Shown one piece after another: positions 27,744 to 37,647 of a stretch of 64,000 bases of DNA (its first letter is position 1; each line of letters begins with the position of its first letter). The notes under the pieces are model-generated. The model did no database searches. It worked only from the letters and a program-made list of their open reading frames with translations, and was not told the origin of the DNA. The position numbers and the translations under genes were made by a program. Source of the stretch: Pseudomonas khorasanensis (GTDB lineage: Bacteria > Pseudomonadota > Gammaproteobacteria > Pseudomonadales > Pseudomonadaceae); assembly GCF_014268505.2 (NCBI RefSeq), contig NZ_JABWQP020000002.1, forward strand, positions 648,267 through 712,266. Reading direction: 5' to 3'.

Positions 27744-29429
27744 ATGAGCGAAAGCTTTGCGGAACTCTTTGAAGAAAGCCTGAAAACCCTGAACCTTCAG
27801 GCAGGCTCCATCATCACCGGTGTTATCGTTGATATCGATTACCAGGCTCGCTGGGTAACCGTTCACGCTGGTCTGAAGTCTGAAGCACTCATCCCGCTTG
27901 AGCAGTTCTACAACGATGCTGGCGAACTGAACATCAACGTTGGTGACGAAGTTCACGTTGCTCTGGATTCGGTTGAAGACGGCTTTGGTGAAACCAAGCT
28001 GTCCCGTGAAAAAGCCAAGCGCGCTGAATGCTGGATCGTTCTGGAAGCAGCCTTCGCAGCCGAGGAAGTGGTCAAGGGCGTTATCAACGGTAAGGTTAAA
28101 GGCGGCTTCACTGTCGACGTTAACGGCATCCGTGCGTTCCTGCCAGGTTCCCTGGTTGACGTCCGTCCTGTGCGCGACACCACGCACCTGGAAGGCAAAG
28201 AGCTGGAATTCAAGGTCATCAAGCTGGACCAGAAGCGCAACAACGTTGTCGTTTCCCGTCGCAGTGTCCTCGAAGCCGAGAACTCCGCCGAGCGTGAAGC
28301 TCTGCTGGAATCCCTGCAGGAAGGCCAGCAAGTCAAAGGTATCGTCAAAAACCTCACCGATTACGGCGCATTCGTCGATCTGGGTGGCGTGGACGGCCTG
28401 CTGCACATCACCGACATGGCCTGGAAGCGCATCAAGCATCCTTCCGAGATCGTCAACGTTGGTGACGAAATCGACGTCAAGGTTCTGAAATACGATCGCG
28501 AACGCAACCGTGTTTCCCTGGGCCTGAAGCAACTGGGCGAAGATCCATGGGTTGCTATCAAAGCTCGTTACCCAGAAGGCACTCGCGTTACCGCTCGTGT
28601 AACCAACCTGACCGACTACGGCTGCTTCGCTGAGCTGGAAGAAGGCGTTGAAGGTCTGGTACACGTTTCGGAAATGGACTGGACCAACAAGAACATCCAC
28701 CCTTCGAAAGTCGTACAAGTCGGCGACGAAGTGGAAGTCATGGTTCTGGACATCGACGAAGAGCGTCGTCGTATCTCCCTGGGCATCAAGCAGTGCAAGT
28801 CGAACCCATGGGAAGACTTCTCTGGCCAGTTCAACAAGGGCGACAAGATCTCCGGCACCATCAAGTCGATCACCGATTTCGGTATCTTCATTGGTCTGGA
28901 CGGCGGCATCGACGGTCTGGTTCACCTGTCCGACATCTCCTGGAACGAAGTGGGCGAAGAAGCCGTACGTCGTTTCAAGAAGGGCGACGAGCTGGACACC
29001 GTCATCCTGTCGGTTGACCCAGAGCGCGAGCGCATCTCCCTGGGCATCAAGCAACTGGAAAGCGATCCGTTCTCCGAGTACGTCTCGGTTAACGACAAGG
29101 GCGCTATCGTGACCGGTACCGTGAAAGAAGTTGACGCCAAAGGCGCCATCATCGTTCTGGCCGACGACATCGAAGCTACCCTGAAAGCCTCCGAAATCAG
29201 CCGTGACCGCGTTGAAGACGCGCGCAACGTTCTGAAAGAAGGCCAGGAAGTTGAAGCCAAGATCATCAGCGTTGATCGCAAGAGCCGCGTAATCCAGCTC
29301 TCGATCAAGTCGAAAGACGATGCTGAAGAGAAAGAAGCCATCCAGAGCCTGAAAGAGACTCCGGAAGCTGCTACAGGCGACACCACCATGGCGGCACTGC
29401 TGCGCCAGGCAATGGCCAAACAGAACTAA
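27744..29429 (+). CDS. rpsA: 30S ribosomal protein S1
   Basis: This is a 561-residue RNA-binding protein needed to load mRNAs on the 30S subunit. Repeated S1 (OB-fold) domains are visible by their [37 protein letters not shown] and [21 protein letters not shown] cores, consistent with six domains. The start at 27744 follows AGGAA; the in-frame ATG at 27699 falls within the leader hairpin. Codon use is strongly biased, as expected for a highly expressed gene. A strong terminator follows. Confidence 0.97.
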   Translation: MSESFAELFEESLKTLNLQAGSIITGVIVDIDYQARWVTVHAGLKSEALIPLEQFYNDAGELNINVGDEVHVALDSVEDGFGETKLSREKAKRAECWIVLEAAFAAEEVVKGVINGKVKGGFTVDVNGIRAFLPGSLVDVRPVRDTTHLEGKELEFKVIKLDQKRNNVVVSRRSVLEAENSAEREALLESLQEGQQVKGIVKNLTDYGAFVDLGGVDGLLHITDMAWKRIKHPSEIVNVGDEIDVKVLKYDRERNRVSLGLKQLGEDPWVAIKARYPEGTRVTARVTNLTDYGCFAELEEGVEGLVHVSEMDWTNKNIHPSKVVQVGDEVEVMVLDIDEERRRISLGIKQCKSNPWEDFSGQFNKGDKISGTIKSITDFGIFIGLDGGIDGLVHLSDISWNEVGEEAVRRFKKGDELDTVILSVDPERERISLGIKQLESDPFSEYVSVNDKGAIVTGTVKEVDAKGAIIVLADDIEATLKASEISRDRVEDARNVLKEGQEVEAKIISVDRKSRVIQLSIKSKDDAEEKEAIQSLKETPEAATGDTTMAALLRQAMAKQN

Positions 29430-29445
29430 GTTCTGCTTGATCATG

Positions 29446-29474
29446 AAAAAGGGCGACTTCGGTCGCCCTTTTTT
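29446..29474 (+). terminator. Rho-independent terminator of rpsA
   Basis: A-rich flank, GGGCGAC stem, TTCG tetraloop, GTCGCCC stem and TTTTTT form a classic strong terminator 17 bases after the stop codon. Confidence 0.92.
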
Positions 29475-29620
29475 GTGCCTGCGATTTGGCAATACGGCTC
29501 GCCCGTGAAACCAATCGCTTCGCTTGCGGGTCTGTTTCTTTAATCGGATCAATCGCCTATTCGCGACTAAGCTTGTTCTTAAGCATGTAGTCGTCGGGCT
29601 TGCCTGGCATAAGGAAGTGG

Positions 29621-29899
29621 ATGAACAAGTTGATTGTCGTTGCAGCGGTATTGGTGTTGGCGGGTTGCACCACCAGCGCAAAAACTCATGCAGTGCGTGG
29701 AGTCAGCGGTATCGAGGTCGACTGCTCCGGGCTGGGCTCCGGCTGGGAGAAGTGCCACAAGCGCGCTGCGAAGGAGTGCAAGGGCTCGGGCTATAAGGTC
29801 GTCACGCGATCAGACGATGCCAAGGATGAAGATGAATATCCCTTTGGGTTCAACCCGGCAGGTTACCTGACCCGGACCATGCTGGTGATCTGTCGCTGA
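29621..29899 (+). CDS. Small predicted lipoprotein
   Basis: This is a 92-residue protein with a lipoprotein signal: positively charged start, hydrophobic core and lipobox LAGC at residues 15-18. The mature part has four further cysteines (VDCSG, EKCHK, KECKG and the penultimate residue), which may form disulfides in the envelope. AAGGAAG lies just upstream of the chosen start. I do not recognise the family. It stands alone between the rpsA terminator and ihfB. Confidence 0.75.
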   Translation: MNKLIVVAAVLVLAGCTTSAKTHAVRGVSGIEVDCSGLGSGWEKCHKRAAKECKGSGYKVVTRSDDAKDEDEYPFGFNPAGYLTRTMLVICR

Positions 29900-30052
29900 G
29901 TATGAAGCACTCAGGCACGTCGATTCGATGCTCCGAAAATGGGCGTTTTGACGCCGGGGAAGATATGTCAATCCCTGGGCTGTTCAAAATCTTCCGGGCA
30001 TGCTAAAACCTTTCAAGCGCTGATCTAGCTGCTTGAAAAAGAAGGGAAAAAT

Positions 30053-30349
30053 ATGACGAAGTCGGAGTTGATCGAACGAATTGTCACCCATCAAGGGCTA
30101 CTCTCATCAAAGGATGTGGAGCTGGCCATCAAGACCATGCTTGAACAAATGTCTCAGTGCCTCGCCACCGGTGATCGCATCGAGATCCGTGGATTTGGCA
30201 GCTTCTCCCTGCACTACCGCGCGCCTCGTGTCGGCCGCAATCCAAAAACCGGCCAGTCGGTCAGTCTGGACGGTAAATTCGTTCCGCACTTCAAACCGGG
30301 CAAGGAATTGCGTGATCGTGTGAACGAAGAAGAGGAGGAGGGCGCTTGA
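30053..30349 (+). CDS. ihfB: Integration host factor subunit beta
   Basis: This is a 98-residue DNA-bending protein of the HU/IHF family and partner of IhfA. The opening is [20 protein letters not shown], and the DNA-intercalating arm region reads [15 protein letters not shown] with the conserved proline. An acidic tail follows (NEEEEEGA). The start has AGAAGGGA upstream. In Pseudomonas this gene marks the left border of the O-antigen cluster, consistent with what follows here. Confidence 0.96.
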   Translation: MTKSELIERIVTHQGLLSSKDVELAIKTMLEQMSQCLATGDRIEIRGFGSFSLHYRAPRVGRNPKTGQSVSLDGKFVPHFKPGKELRDRVNEEEEEGA

Positions 30350-30379
30350 TCTTCGCTATTCAAATTCGAGGGGGCGTGA

Positions 30380-30619
30380 ATGCGTAACCTGAAGCGCATA
30401 CTGCTTGGCGTATTTCTTCTGTTGGTGGTTCTGGTTGTTCTGGCGTTTGTGCTCGAGAATCAGCAGTCGGTCTCGCTTTTGTTTCTGGGGTTTTCCGGTC
30501 CGCAGTTGCCGGTGTCGGTGGTCGCAGTGCTGGCGCTGCTGATCGGTATGTTGATCGGCCCTGTATTGGGTTGGTTTCTGGGACGTTCGTCCAGAGCCGC
30601 ACGCAAGCGACTGGTCTGA
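30380..30619 (+). CDS. LapA-domain inner membrane protein
   Basis: This is a 79-residue protein with two membrane segments (about 7-27 and 43-66) and a basic C-terminus (RSSRAARKRLV). The pattern VLENQQSVSLLFLGF between the helices is that of the lipopolysaccharide assembly protein A domain (DUF1049). In E. coli LapA works with LapB to regulate LPS synthesis through LpxC turnover. It lies 30 bases after ihfB and is probably co-transcribed. It should not be confused with the large adhesin LapA of P. fluorescens. Confidence 0.85.
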   Translation: MRNLKRILLGVFLLLVVLVVLAFVLENQQSVSLLFLGFSGPQLPVSVVAVLALLIGMLIGPVLGWFLGRSSRAARKRLV

Positions 30620-30842
30620 AAACGACAGGCGCACGGCATCTGTCGAAATTGCGCCTCAGCCTGTCTTTATCCATTAGTAAAACCATCATTAAGCTGTAAA
30701 ATGCGTCCCTTGCTCGATCGTGCCTTATTGCATGTCGATTCAGACTGACTCTGACGGATGCCAACTGATAGTGGCTTCTGCATTCATGGATTAGACCGCG
30801 CTCGTTGGCAGCGCTGTCCGCAGCTCAAGGGTATCGTTTCGC

Positions 30843-31919
30843 GTGAAAATTCTAGTTACCGGCGGCGCCGGCTTCATTGGCTCGGCAGTCATCCGTCACA
30901 TCATCTCCAACACTTCCGATGCCGTCGTTAACGTCGATAAGCTGACGTACGCTGGCAATCTGGAGTCCCTGGCAGAAGTCAGCCAGAATTCGCGTTACGC
31001 CTTCGAGCGCGTCGATATCTGTGACCGCGATCAGATCGACCGTGTCCTGCGTGAACACCAACCGGATGCAATCATGCACTTGGCCGCAGAATCCCACGTC
31101 GACCGTTCGATCTCCGGCCCGTCCGAGTTCATCCAGACCAACATCATCGGTACCTACACGCTGCTCGAAGCGGCGCGCCATTACTGGGCAGCGCTGGACG
31201 ACGCGCGTAAAGCCAACTTCCGCTTCCACCACATTTCGACCGATGAAGTTTACGGAGACCTCGAAGGTCCGGAAGACCTCTTCACCGAAACTACCCCTTA
31301 CCAGCCTAGCTCGCCGTACTCGGCCAGCAAGGCCAGCTCCGACCACTTGGTCCGTGCCTGGGCGCGTACTTACGGACTGCCGACACTGGTTACCAACTGC
31401 TCGAACAACTACGGTCCATGCCACTTTCCTGAGAAGCTGATCCCGCTGATCATTCTCAATGCATTGGAAGGCAAGCCGCTTCCTGTTTATGGCAAAGGCA
31501 ATCAGGTTCGTGATTGGCTGTATGTCGAAGATCACGCACGCGCGTTGTACAAAGTCGTTACCGAAGGCGTGATCGGCGAGACTTACAACATCGGTGGCCA
31601 TAACGAAAAACAAAACATCGAAGTAGTGCATACCCTGTGTGCCTTGCTCGATGAGTTGCGTCCCGAGTCGGCTCACCGTCCGCATGCCAGCCTGATTACT
31701 TATGTTCAGGATCGTCCTGGCCATGACGTGCGTTATGCAATCGATGCAAGCAAGATCCAGCGTGAGCTGGGCTGGACGCCGGAAGAGACGTTTGAAACCG
31801 GTATTCGCAAGACGGTTGAGTGGTATCTGAATAACACTGAATGGGTTGAGCACGTGAAGAGCGGCAGCTACCAGCAGTGGATTGATCAGAACTACGCGGA
31901 TCGCTCGAACAAAGCATGA
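30843..31919 (+). CDS. rmlB: dTDP-glucose 4,6-dehydratase
   Basis: This is a 358-residue extended SDR enzyme. The NAD motif TGGAGFIG is at the N-terminus; [12 protein letters not shown], the YSASK catalytic pair and [14 protein letters not shown] are the RmlB stretches. It converts dTDP-glucose to dTDP-4-keto-6-deoxyglucose, the branch point to L-rhamnose and other deoxysugars. The GTG at 30843 is the only start that gives the proper N-terminus. Its TGA overlaps the rmlD ATG by four bases. It is the first gene of the polysaccharide cluster. Confidence 0.96.
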   Translation: MKILVTGGAGFIGSAVIRHIISNTSDAVVNVDKLTYAGNLESLAEVSQNSRYAFERVDICDRDQIDRVLREHQPDAIMHLAAESHVDRSISGPSEFIQTNIIGTYTLLEAARHYWAALDDARKANFRFHHISTDEVYGDLEGPEDLFTETTPYQPSSPYSASKASSDHLVRAWARTYGLPTLVTNCSNNYGPCHFPEKLIPLIILNALEGKPLPVYGKGNQVRDWLYVEDHARALYKVVTEGVIGETYNIGGHNEKQNIEVVHTLCALLDELRPESAHRPHASLITYVQDRPGHDVRYAIDASKIQRELGWTPEETFETGIRKTVEWYLNNTEWVEHVKSGSYQQWIDQNYADRSNKA

Positions 31920-32809
31920 AAATTCTCCTGCTGGGTAAGAATGGTCAAGTGGGCTGGGAGCTGCAACGCTCCCTGGCGCCGCTTGGCGAACTGGTCGCTC
32001 TTGATCGTCGTTCCGTTGATGGTCTGAGCGGCGATCTGTCTGACCTTGAATCCTTGCGCGCAACGATTCGTCAGGTAAAGCCCGACGTTATCGTCAATGC
32101 TGCTGCCTATACCGCAGTCGACAAAGCTGAGTCGGAAACCGAGTTGGCGGATCGCGTAAACGGCCTTGCGAGTGGCGTTATGGCAGAAGAAGCCGCAGCG
32201 CTGGGCGCATGGCTGATTCATTACTCAACGGATTACGTCTTCAGTGGCCAAGGCGTCACGCCATGGCAGGAGACGGACGCTGTTGCGCCGGTAAACCATT
32301 ACGGCGCCAGCAAGCTCGCCGGCGAACAAGCGATTACCGCATCGGGTTGCAAACATCTGATCTTCCGCACCAGTTGGGTTTACGGTGCTCGCGGCAACAA
32401 CTTCGCAAAAACCATGCTGCGCTTGGCCAAAGATCGCGAAGCGTTGAGCGTGATTGCGGATCAGATCGGAGCGCCGACGGGGGCTGATCTGATTGCTGAT
32501 GTAACGGTGTTGGCTATCCAACAAGTTCTGAGGCGTCCAGAGCTGGCCGGTCTCTATCATCTAGCCGCTGCCGGTGAAGTGTCCTGGCATGGCTATGCCT
32601 GTCATGTCATTGACTTCGCAAAAGCCCAAGGCGAGGAGTTGGCTGTGACAACGGTCAATCCTATCGAGACTACTGCCTATCCAACACCTGCACGGCGTCC
32701 TCTGAATTCACGTTTGAATACGCAGAAACTACGTGACAATTTTTCTCTGCACTTGCCGGATTGGCAAAGTGGTGTAACCCGAATGCTTAGGGAAGTTCTG
32801 AACAAATGA
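31916..32809 (+). CDS. rmlD: dTDP-4-dehydrorhamnose reductase
   Basis: This is a 297-residue SDR enzyme for the last step to dTDP-L-rhamnose. The cofactor loop is [11 protein letters not shown]; the YSTDYVFSG stretch, the YGASKLAGE catalytic pair and [13 protein letters not shown] are typical. It overlaps rmlB and rmlA by four bases each (ATGA). Its usual substrate is made by the epimerase RmlC, which is absent from this window. Confidence 0.95.
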   Translation: MKILLLGKNGQVGWELQRSLAPLGELVALDRRSVDGLSGDLSDLESLRATIRQVKPDVIVNAAAYTAVDKAESETELADRVNGLASGVMAEEAAALGAWLIHYSTDYVFSGQGVTPWQETDAVAPVNHYGASKLAGEQAITASGCKHLIFRTSWVYGARGNNFAKTMLRLAKDREALSVIADQIGAPTGADLIADVTVLAIQQVLRRPELAGLYHLAAAGEVSWHGYACHVIDFAKAQGEELAVTTVNPIETTAYPTPARRPLNSRLNTQKLRDNFSLHLPDWQSGVTRMLREVLNK

Positions 32810-33696
32810 CAACGACAAATCGTAAAGGCATCATCCTCGCCGGCGGCTCAGGTACTCGTCTGCACCCGCTGACTCTTGGCGTATCGAAGCAGATGTTGCC
32901 GATCTACGACAAGCCGATGATCTTTTATCCGTTGTCGGTACTGATGCTTGCGGGTATGCGCGAGATCCTGGTTATCTCCACTCCGGAAGATTTGCCATGT
33001 TTTCGCAAGTTGTTGGGCGATGGCAGCCTGTACGGTATCAAACTTACCTACGCCGAACAGCCTAGTCCGGATGGTCTCGCCCAAGCGTTCATTATCGGAG
33101 AAGAGTTTATCGGCAAGGATCCTTGCTGCTTGATTCTGGGTGACAACATTTTCTACGGTCAGCATTTCTCGGATAACTTGCGCTCGGCAAGCTCTCAGCA
33201 GCAAGGTGCCACTGTATTCGGTTACCATGTGTCTGATCCGGAGCGTTTTGGTGTTGTCGAGTTCGATAAAGATGGCCGGGCGTTGAGCATTGAAGAAAAA
33301 CCGCTGAAGCCCAAGTCGAACTATGCTGTAACCGGCCTGTATTTCTACGATAACGACGTCGTTGAAATCGCCAAGAACATCAAGCCTTCTGCACGTGGCG
33401 AGCTGGAAATCACCGACGTTAACCGTGCTTACCTTGAGCGAAAAACCCTTAACGTTGAGATGTTGGGCCGTGGTTTTGCGTGGCTGGACACCGGTACACA
33501 TGACTCCCTGCTGGAAGCCAGTCACTTCGTGCATACCATCGAACACCGTCAGGGCTTGAAAGTCGCTTGCCTGGAAGAAATTGCCTATCACAACCGGTGG
33601 ATCACTGCTCAGCAATTGGGCGCGCAAGCCGATGCGCTGAAGAAGACGGGCTACGGTCAGTACTTGCAAAAGCTTCTGGACTCGCCCTCTCACTGA
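32806..33696 (+). CDS. rmlA: Glucose-1-phosphate thymidylyltransferase
   Basis: This is a 296-residue nucleotidyltransferase that makes dTDP-glucose from glucose-1-phosphate and dTTP. The signature [11 protein letters not shown] is near the N-terminus, with [12 protein letters not shown] and LGDNIFYGQ following. Full family length. It overlaps rmlD by four bases. Where rmlC is often found next, a glycosyltransferase gene starts 55 bases later. Confidence 0.96.
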   Translation: MTTTNRKGIILAGGSGTRLHPLTLGVSKQMLPIYDKPMIFYPLSVLMLAGMREILVISTPEDLPCFRKLLGDGSLYGIKLTYAEQPSPDGLAQAFIIGEEFIGKDPCCLILGDNIFYGQHFSDNLRSASSQQQGATVFGYHVSDPERFGVVEFDKDGRALSIEEKPLKPKSNYAVTGLYFYDNDVVEIAKNIKPSARGELEITDVNRAYLERKTLNVEMLGRGFAWLDTGTHDSLLEASHFVHTIEHRQGLKVACLEEIAYHNRWITAQQLGAQADALKKTGYGQYLQKLLDSPSH

Positions 33697-33751
33697 TTTG
33701 AATATTCTGTCGTTCGAACAGTAGCGCTCAATCGGCTCAAGCAGGATTTGC

Positions 33752-34675
33752 ATGCCAGTAAATTATCCCAAGGTCGCGGTTTTACTGGCGGCCTACAATG
33801 GTGAGCAGTGGATCGAAGAGCAGTTGGCCTCGATCCTTCGCCAGTCGGCAGTTGAGTTGACGGTCTACATCAGCATCGATCCTTCCTCCGATGGCACTGA
33901 AGCTCTGTGCTGCGCTATTTGCGCTGAGCACCCAAGTGTTATTGTGCTGCCGGCCGCCGGCGTTTTTGGCGGTGCTTCTCGTAACTTCTTTCGCCTCATT
34001 CGTGATGTAGACTTTGACGGTTTTGACTTCGTCGCTTTTGCAGACCAAGATGATGTCTGGCACTCGAACAAGCTTCAGCGCGCCCTTCAAGCAATCGAGA
34101 CGCATTGTGCAGACGCTTATTCGAGTAACGTGACGGCCTTCTGGCCGGATGGCAGTACTCACTTGCTGGACAAGGCACAGCCTCAGGTCGAATGGGATTT
34201 TTTGTTCGAGGCGGCGGGGCCGGGCTGCACCTATGTAATGAGCAGAAAGCTTGTCGATAGCCTGAAGGCTTCGATGCTGTCGCATTGGCAGCTATTACAA
34301 GATGTGAGTCTGCATGATTGGTACTGTTACGCGTTTGCTCGGAGCAAAGGCTTTCGCTGGTACATAGACCCAGTCCCGTCTATGGATTATCGCCAGCATG
34401 AGCGTAACCAGGTGGGGGCCAACAAGGGGTTGAGTTCGTTGATTGACCGCTACAGAACCATTCATGACGGTTGGTGGTTTAATCAGGTTCGATTGATAGC
34501 TCGGTTAGTTGGGCTTGGCAGTGATTCCTTTGTAAGGACATGGTTGAGCTTTCGTCGTCTCCAGTTGTTGACGCTCTCCTTCAGCGCCTGGCGTTGTCGG
34601 CGTCGTTTGCGCGATAAAGTTTTTTTCTTTTTTGTCTGCTGGATGACTGCTTTGATAGGACGGAAAGCCAAATGA
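33752..34675 (+). CDS. GT2 glycosyltransferase, rhamnosyltransferase-like
   Basis: This is 307 residues with an N-terminal GT-A domain: VAVLLAAYNGEQWIEEQLAS at the start, SSDGTEA, and the metal-binding motif in FADQDDVWHSNKL. The later MDYRQHERNQVGANKG is typical of a GT2 subgroup that includes rhamnosyltransferases. The end is basic and hydrophobic, suggesting contact with the inner membrane. It follows rmlBDA and probably adds a sugar to the lipid-linked O-chain; donor and linkage are not known. It overlaps the next gene by four bases. A leftward gene at 44252-45241 shares its motifs. Confidence 0.85.
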   Translation: MPVNYPKVAVLLAAYNGEQWIEEQLASILRQSAVELTVYISIDPSSDGTEALCCAICAEHPSVIVLPAAGVFGGASRNFFRLIRDVDFDGFDFVAFADQDDVWHSNKLQRALQAIETHCADAYSSNVTAFWPDGSTHLLDKAQPQVEWDFLFEAAGPGCTYVMSRKLVDSLKASMLSHWQLLQDVSLHDWYCYAFARSKGFRWYIDPVPSMDYRQHERNQVGANKGLSSLIDRYRTIHDGWWFNQVRLIARLVGLGSDSFVRTWLSFRRLQLLTLSFSAWRCRRRLRDKVFFFFVCWMTALIGRKAK

Positions 34676-35628
34676 CTGCCCCCAAGGTGCTAGTGACAGG
34701 GGCGGGCGGCTTTGTTGGTGAGGCCGTGGTGTTAAAATTGTTGGTTGATAAGAAGTTTTCGCCAATTGCGGCTGTTCGTGGTGCCAGCCGATTGCACGGA
34801 TTATGTCCTGCGGTAGCTTTTGACTTGACACACACCGTACTGCCAGATCTTGGCGACGTTCAGGTAGTTATTCATGCTGCAGCCCGCGTTCATGTCACGA
34901 ATGAAACGTGCGTGGATGCCTTGATCGAATTTCGAAAGGTCAACGTTGAAGGGACCCTTAGACTTGCAAGGCATGCTGTGCAATCGGGCGTTAAGCGCTT
35001 CATTTTCATAAGCTCAATCAAGGTTAATGGCGAGAACACAATTGTTGGGCAGCCTTTCACGGCCGATGATCAACCGAGACCGCTGGATCCTTACGCAATA
35101 TCCAAGTTCGAAGCGGAAGAGGCCCTAATGCAAATTGGCCAGAGCACAGGAATGGAGGTTGTGATCATCCGTCCTCCACTCGTTTATGGTCCCGGCGTAA
35201 AAGCCAATTTTTTGAGTTTGCTGAGTTTGGCAAATACGGGAATTCCGCTACCGTTGGGCGCAATTCGAAATCAGCGAAGTCTCGTGGCGATTGGCAATCT
35301 GGTTAGTTTTGTTATCACTTGTATTGATCATCCTCGCGCCGTTAATCAGAAATTTCTGGTCAGTGATGGGCAGGACTTGTCGACGACACAATTGTTGCAG
35401 CGGTTATCGAAGGCACTAGGTAAACGCGTTTGGCTCCTGCCGATACCGGAACAGTTATTGAAACTGGCAGCGTTCATCTTGGGCAAGCAAGCGGTTGTCC
35501 AGAGGCTTTGTGGTTCATTGCAACTTGATATCGCCAAAAATCGAGAATTACTGGCATGGGTGCCCCCGGTGCATATGCATCTCGCCATGCGCCGGACCGC
35601 TAGCCATTTTTTGGAAAAACAGACGTAA
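34672..35628 (+). CDS. NAD-dependent epimerase/reductase, WbpV-like
   Basis: This is a 318-residue extended SDR protein with cofactor loop TGAGGFVGEAV, the SSIKVNGE stretch and the YAISKFEAE catalytic pair. Together with the WbpL-type gene after it and wbpM at the cluster end, it fits the WbpV role: reducing the 4-keto intermediate made by WbpM to UDP-D-QuiNAc or UDP-D-FucNAc, the first sugar of many Pseudomonas O-antigens. This is an inference from context; a C4-epimerase acting on UDP-sugars is the alternative. It overlaps the genes on both sides. Confidence 0.75.
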   Translation: MTAPKVLVTGAGGFVGEAVVLKLLVDKKFSPIAAVRGASRLHGLCPAVAFDLTHTVLPDLGDVQVVIHAAARVHVTNETCVDALIEFRKVNVEGTLRLARHAVQSGVKRFIFISSIKVNGENTIVGQPFTADDQPRPLDPYAISKFEAEEALMQIGQSTGMEVVIIRPPLVYGPGVKANFLSLLSLANTGIPLPLGAIRNQRSLVAIGNLVSFVITCIDHPRAVNQKFLVSDGQDLSTTQLLQRLSKALGKRVWLLPIPEQLLKLAAFILGKQAVVQRLCGSLQLDIAKNRELLAWVPPVHMHLAMRRTASHFLEKQT

Positions 35629-36632
35629 TGAAAAGTTGGTGGTTTTTACTCTTGGTATTTGCAATGTCCTGGGGGCTGACTTTTTTCTTGCGTCGTTATG
35701 CGCTGGCGAAGAGTTTGATGGATATACCAAACGAGCGCAGTTCCCACACGATACCAACGCCACGTGGAGGAGGAGTCGCCATTGTGATCTCCTTTCTATT
35801 GGCTCTACCTGTTATCAGCGGTCTTGATTTGTTGAGCCACTCTGTTCTTTACGGGGTATTTGGCGCAGGCCTGTTCGTGGCCATCATTGGATTTGCTGAT
35901 GATCATGGGCATATCGCCGCAAGGTGGCGACTGCTTGGACATTTCACTGCCGCTGCATGGGGGCTCTACTGGCTAAGCGGGCTGCCGCCGATCGGTTTTT
36001 TGGGGTTTACGGTAGATTTGGGCTGGTTCGGTAATACTTTAGCGGTGGTATATCTTGTCTGGATGCTGAATCTATACAACTTCATGGACGGAATTAATGG
36101 ATTGGCGAGTATCGAAGCTATCAGTGCCTGCGTGGGGATGTGTCTGATTTATTGGTGCCTCGGGCATGTTGAACTGATTTGGCTGCCGTTGATTCTGGCG
36201 ACTGCAGTGGCGGGGTTCATGTACTGGAACTTTCCACGTGCGCGGATCTTTATGGGTGATGCGGGAAGTGGGTTTATCGGAATAGTTCTAGGTGGAATGG
36301 CGCTACAGGCAGCGCATATTTCGATCGAGTTGTTTTGGAGTTGGCTCATTCTCCTCGGTGTTTTTATTGTTGACGCCACCTGGACGCTGATCCGGCGCTT
36401 GGTACAAGGCGAGAAGTTGTATCAAGCACATCGTAGTCACGGATATCAAAAAGCCGCTATCCGATGGGGGCACCAGCGAGTGACCTGGATGGTGGCAATC
36501 CTGAATATTGGTGTTTTGCTTCCGGTGGCAGCATTGGTGGCCACCGGTGTGTTCGATGGCATGCTCTCAATATTGGTGACTTATGCCTGCCTCTCGTACC
36601 TGGCGTATATGGCGAAAGCAGGTATTAAGTAG
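35628..36632 (+). CDS. wbpL: Undecaprenyl-phosphate glycosyl-1-phosphate transferase, WbpL/MraY family
   Basis: This is a 334-residue protein with about eleven membrane segments. Family motifs are IPNERSSHTIPTPRGGG, GFADDHGH, NLYNFMDGINGLA and RIFMGDAGSGFIG, the last with catalytic aspartates, and HRSHGYQKA. It transfers a HexNAc-1-phosphate to undecaprenyl phosphate to start O-chain synthesis at the cytoplasmic face. The WbpL call over WecA rests on the cluster and the WbpV-like and WbpM partners. It starts within the stop codon of the previous gene (TAATG). Confidence 0.88.
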   Translation: MKSWWFLLLVFAMSWGLTFFLRRYALAKSLMDIPNERSSHTIPTPRGGGVAIVISFLLALPVISGLDLLSHSVLYGVFGAGLFVAIIGFADDHGHIAARWRLLGHFTAAAWGLYWLSGLPPIGFLGFTVDLGWFGNTLAVVYLVWMLNLYNFMDGINGLASIEAISACVGMCLIYWCLGHVELIWLPLILATAVAGFMYWNFPRARIFMGDAGSGFIGIVLGGMALQAAHISIELFWSWLILLGVFIVDATWTLIRRLVQGEKLYQAHRSHGYQKAAIRWGHQRVTWMVAILNIGVLLPVAALVATGVFDGMLSILVTYACLSYLAYMAKAGIK

Positions 36633-37647
36633 CGATGTCTTGTCACGTGGGGAGTGGCAAATCTGTTGTGATCAGGTCGGTTAATGATCAGCGCGCAGGC
36701 GTCTTTGCGGCTAGGGTGCTTCGCCGAGTCTACAAGGGATCTGTTGTAGCAACGATGGCTTGCTGTCTTACGAGCGGGAGGCACCGTCTTCGCTCTCGGC
36801 CCCGTCTCACCATATAGGCAGCCCCATGCTGATTGAGTTTTGGTGAGTCTGCTCTGCGAGTGATTATCAAGAATTTTTGACCGTCATCCCTGGTAAATCC
36901 GGATTGTAGATAACGCTTTTTACTGGGATAATCTCTTCTTTTTATGCTCGAATTCAGTATTTCTGATAGAAAAGGGTGGTCAATCCTAGGGGAGGGTGTC
37001 TAGTTTTATGATGAATTCGCTTCTCCGTCATGAATCACCCGCCTGTCAGTGATTGTTTCAAGGTAAATATTTTGTCTCAGTTCTGTCCATATAGCGGCTT
37101 GGCGGCATGTATCAATTGGTTCAGACCGTTTGGGTATAAGATTTAGCTTAACCACATGTTTTCTGCTGATCGCTGGAATTGCATTCTATGAAGTGCAAAT
37201 GGTCGTGATCGTAAAGGCATTGAGCCATCCCTTCGCATTGGTTTGGAAATTTCCGGCTTAATCGTATGAACATGGATACAGCGAGCCATCATCAGGCTTC
37301 ATCGACCTCCACGATAGTGGGCCTGCACAAAGCGCTCACCACTTGCAGTCCGAAGTCGCCTTCGGAGGCGAGTGTAGGGGTGTCAAAAAAAGATCTTTCA
37401 GCTTTACAGGCTTTGCAGGCTTTCAGCTCAAGTAGCGAAAAGCCTTTGAGCGTGCCTTCCCAGCGCATCAATTGTTCGCGAATCTTTGCATCGCCCTTTG
37501 GCGTCTGGCATTTGCAGCTTTCATATGTGCCAGCAACGTCCGCGAGCATAATCTCTCACGAAAATATCACCAAACATACAGTTCTGGTGACAGCTTTATT
37601 ATGAGCGTTTTTTTTCTTTTTTTAATTTGTAAGAGCAGGAATTCTTA
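36633..37647. other. 1-kb stretch without a convincing gene inside the O-antigen cluster
   Basis: This lies between wbpL and wzm. It is AT-rich compared with the core genome and has only short frames. The most gene-like is the leftward 85-codon frame listed separately. The last 50 bases hold two T runs and the AGGA ribosome site of wzm. It must contain the promoter for the wzm part of the cluster unless transcription reads through from wbpL. I see no JUMPstart or ops element. Confidence 0.6.
37292..37549 (-). CDS. Short hypothetical protein, possibly a remnant
   Basis: This is an 85-residue frame with GAGAG just upstream of its ATG and partly Pseudomonas-like codons. It contains the repeat-like LKACKACKAERSFFDTPT. 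It has no signal peptide or membrane segment. I do not recognise a function. It runs against all cluster genes around it. It could be a true small gene, the tail of a decayed gene, or a chance frame. Confidence 0.3.
   Translation of the reverse strand: MLADVAGTYESCKCQTPKGDAKIREQLMRWEGTLKGFSLLELKACKACKAERSFFDTPTLASEGDFGLQVVSALCRPTIVEVDEA

Noticed and set aside
27726..29681. A 651-codon leftward frame opposite rpsA.
   Set aside because: It is an antisense shadow of the strongly codon-biased rpsA gene; the protein shows no motifs.
30360..30764. Leftward frames opposite lapA and in the gap before rmlB.
   Set aside because: They are composed of antisense low-complexity sequence, and the rightward LapA protein with its two membrane segments is convincing.
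36635..36817. A rightward 60-codon frame after wbpL.
   Set aside because: It has no ribosome site, no family resemblance and a composition typical of a chance frame.
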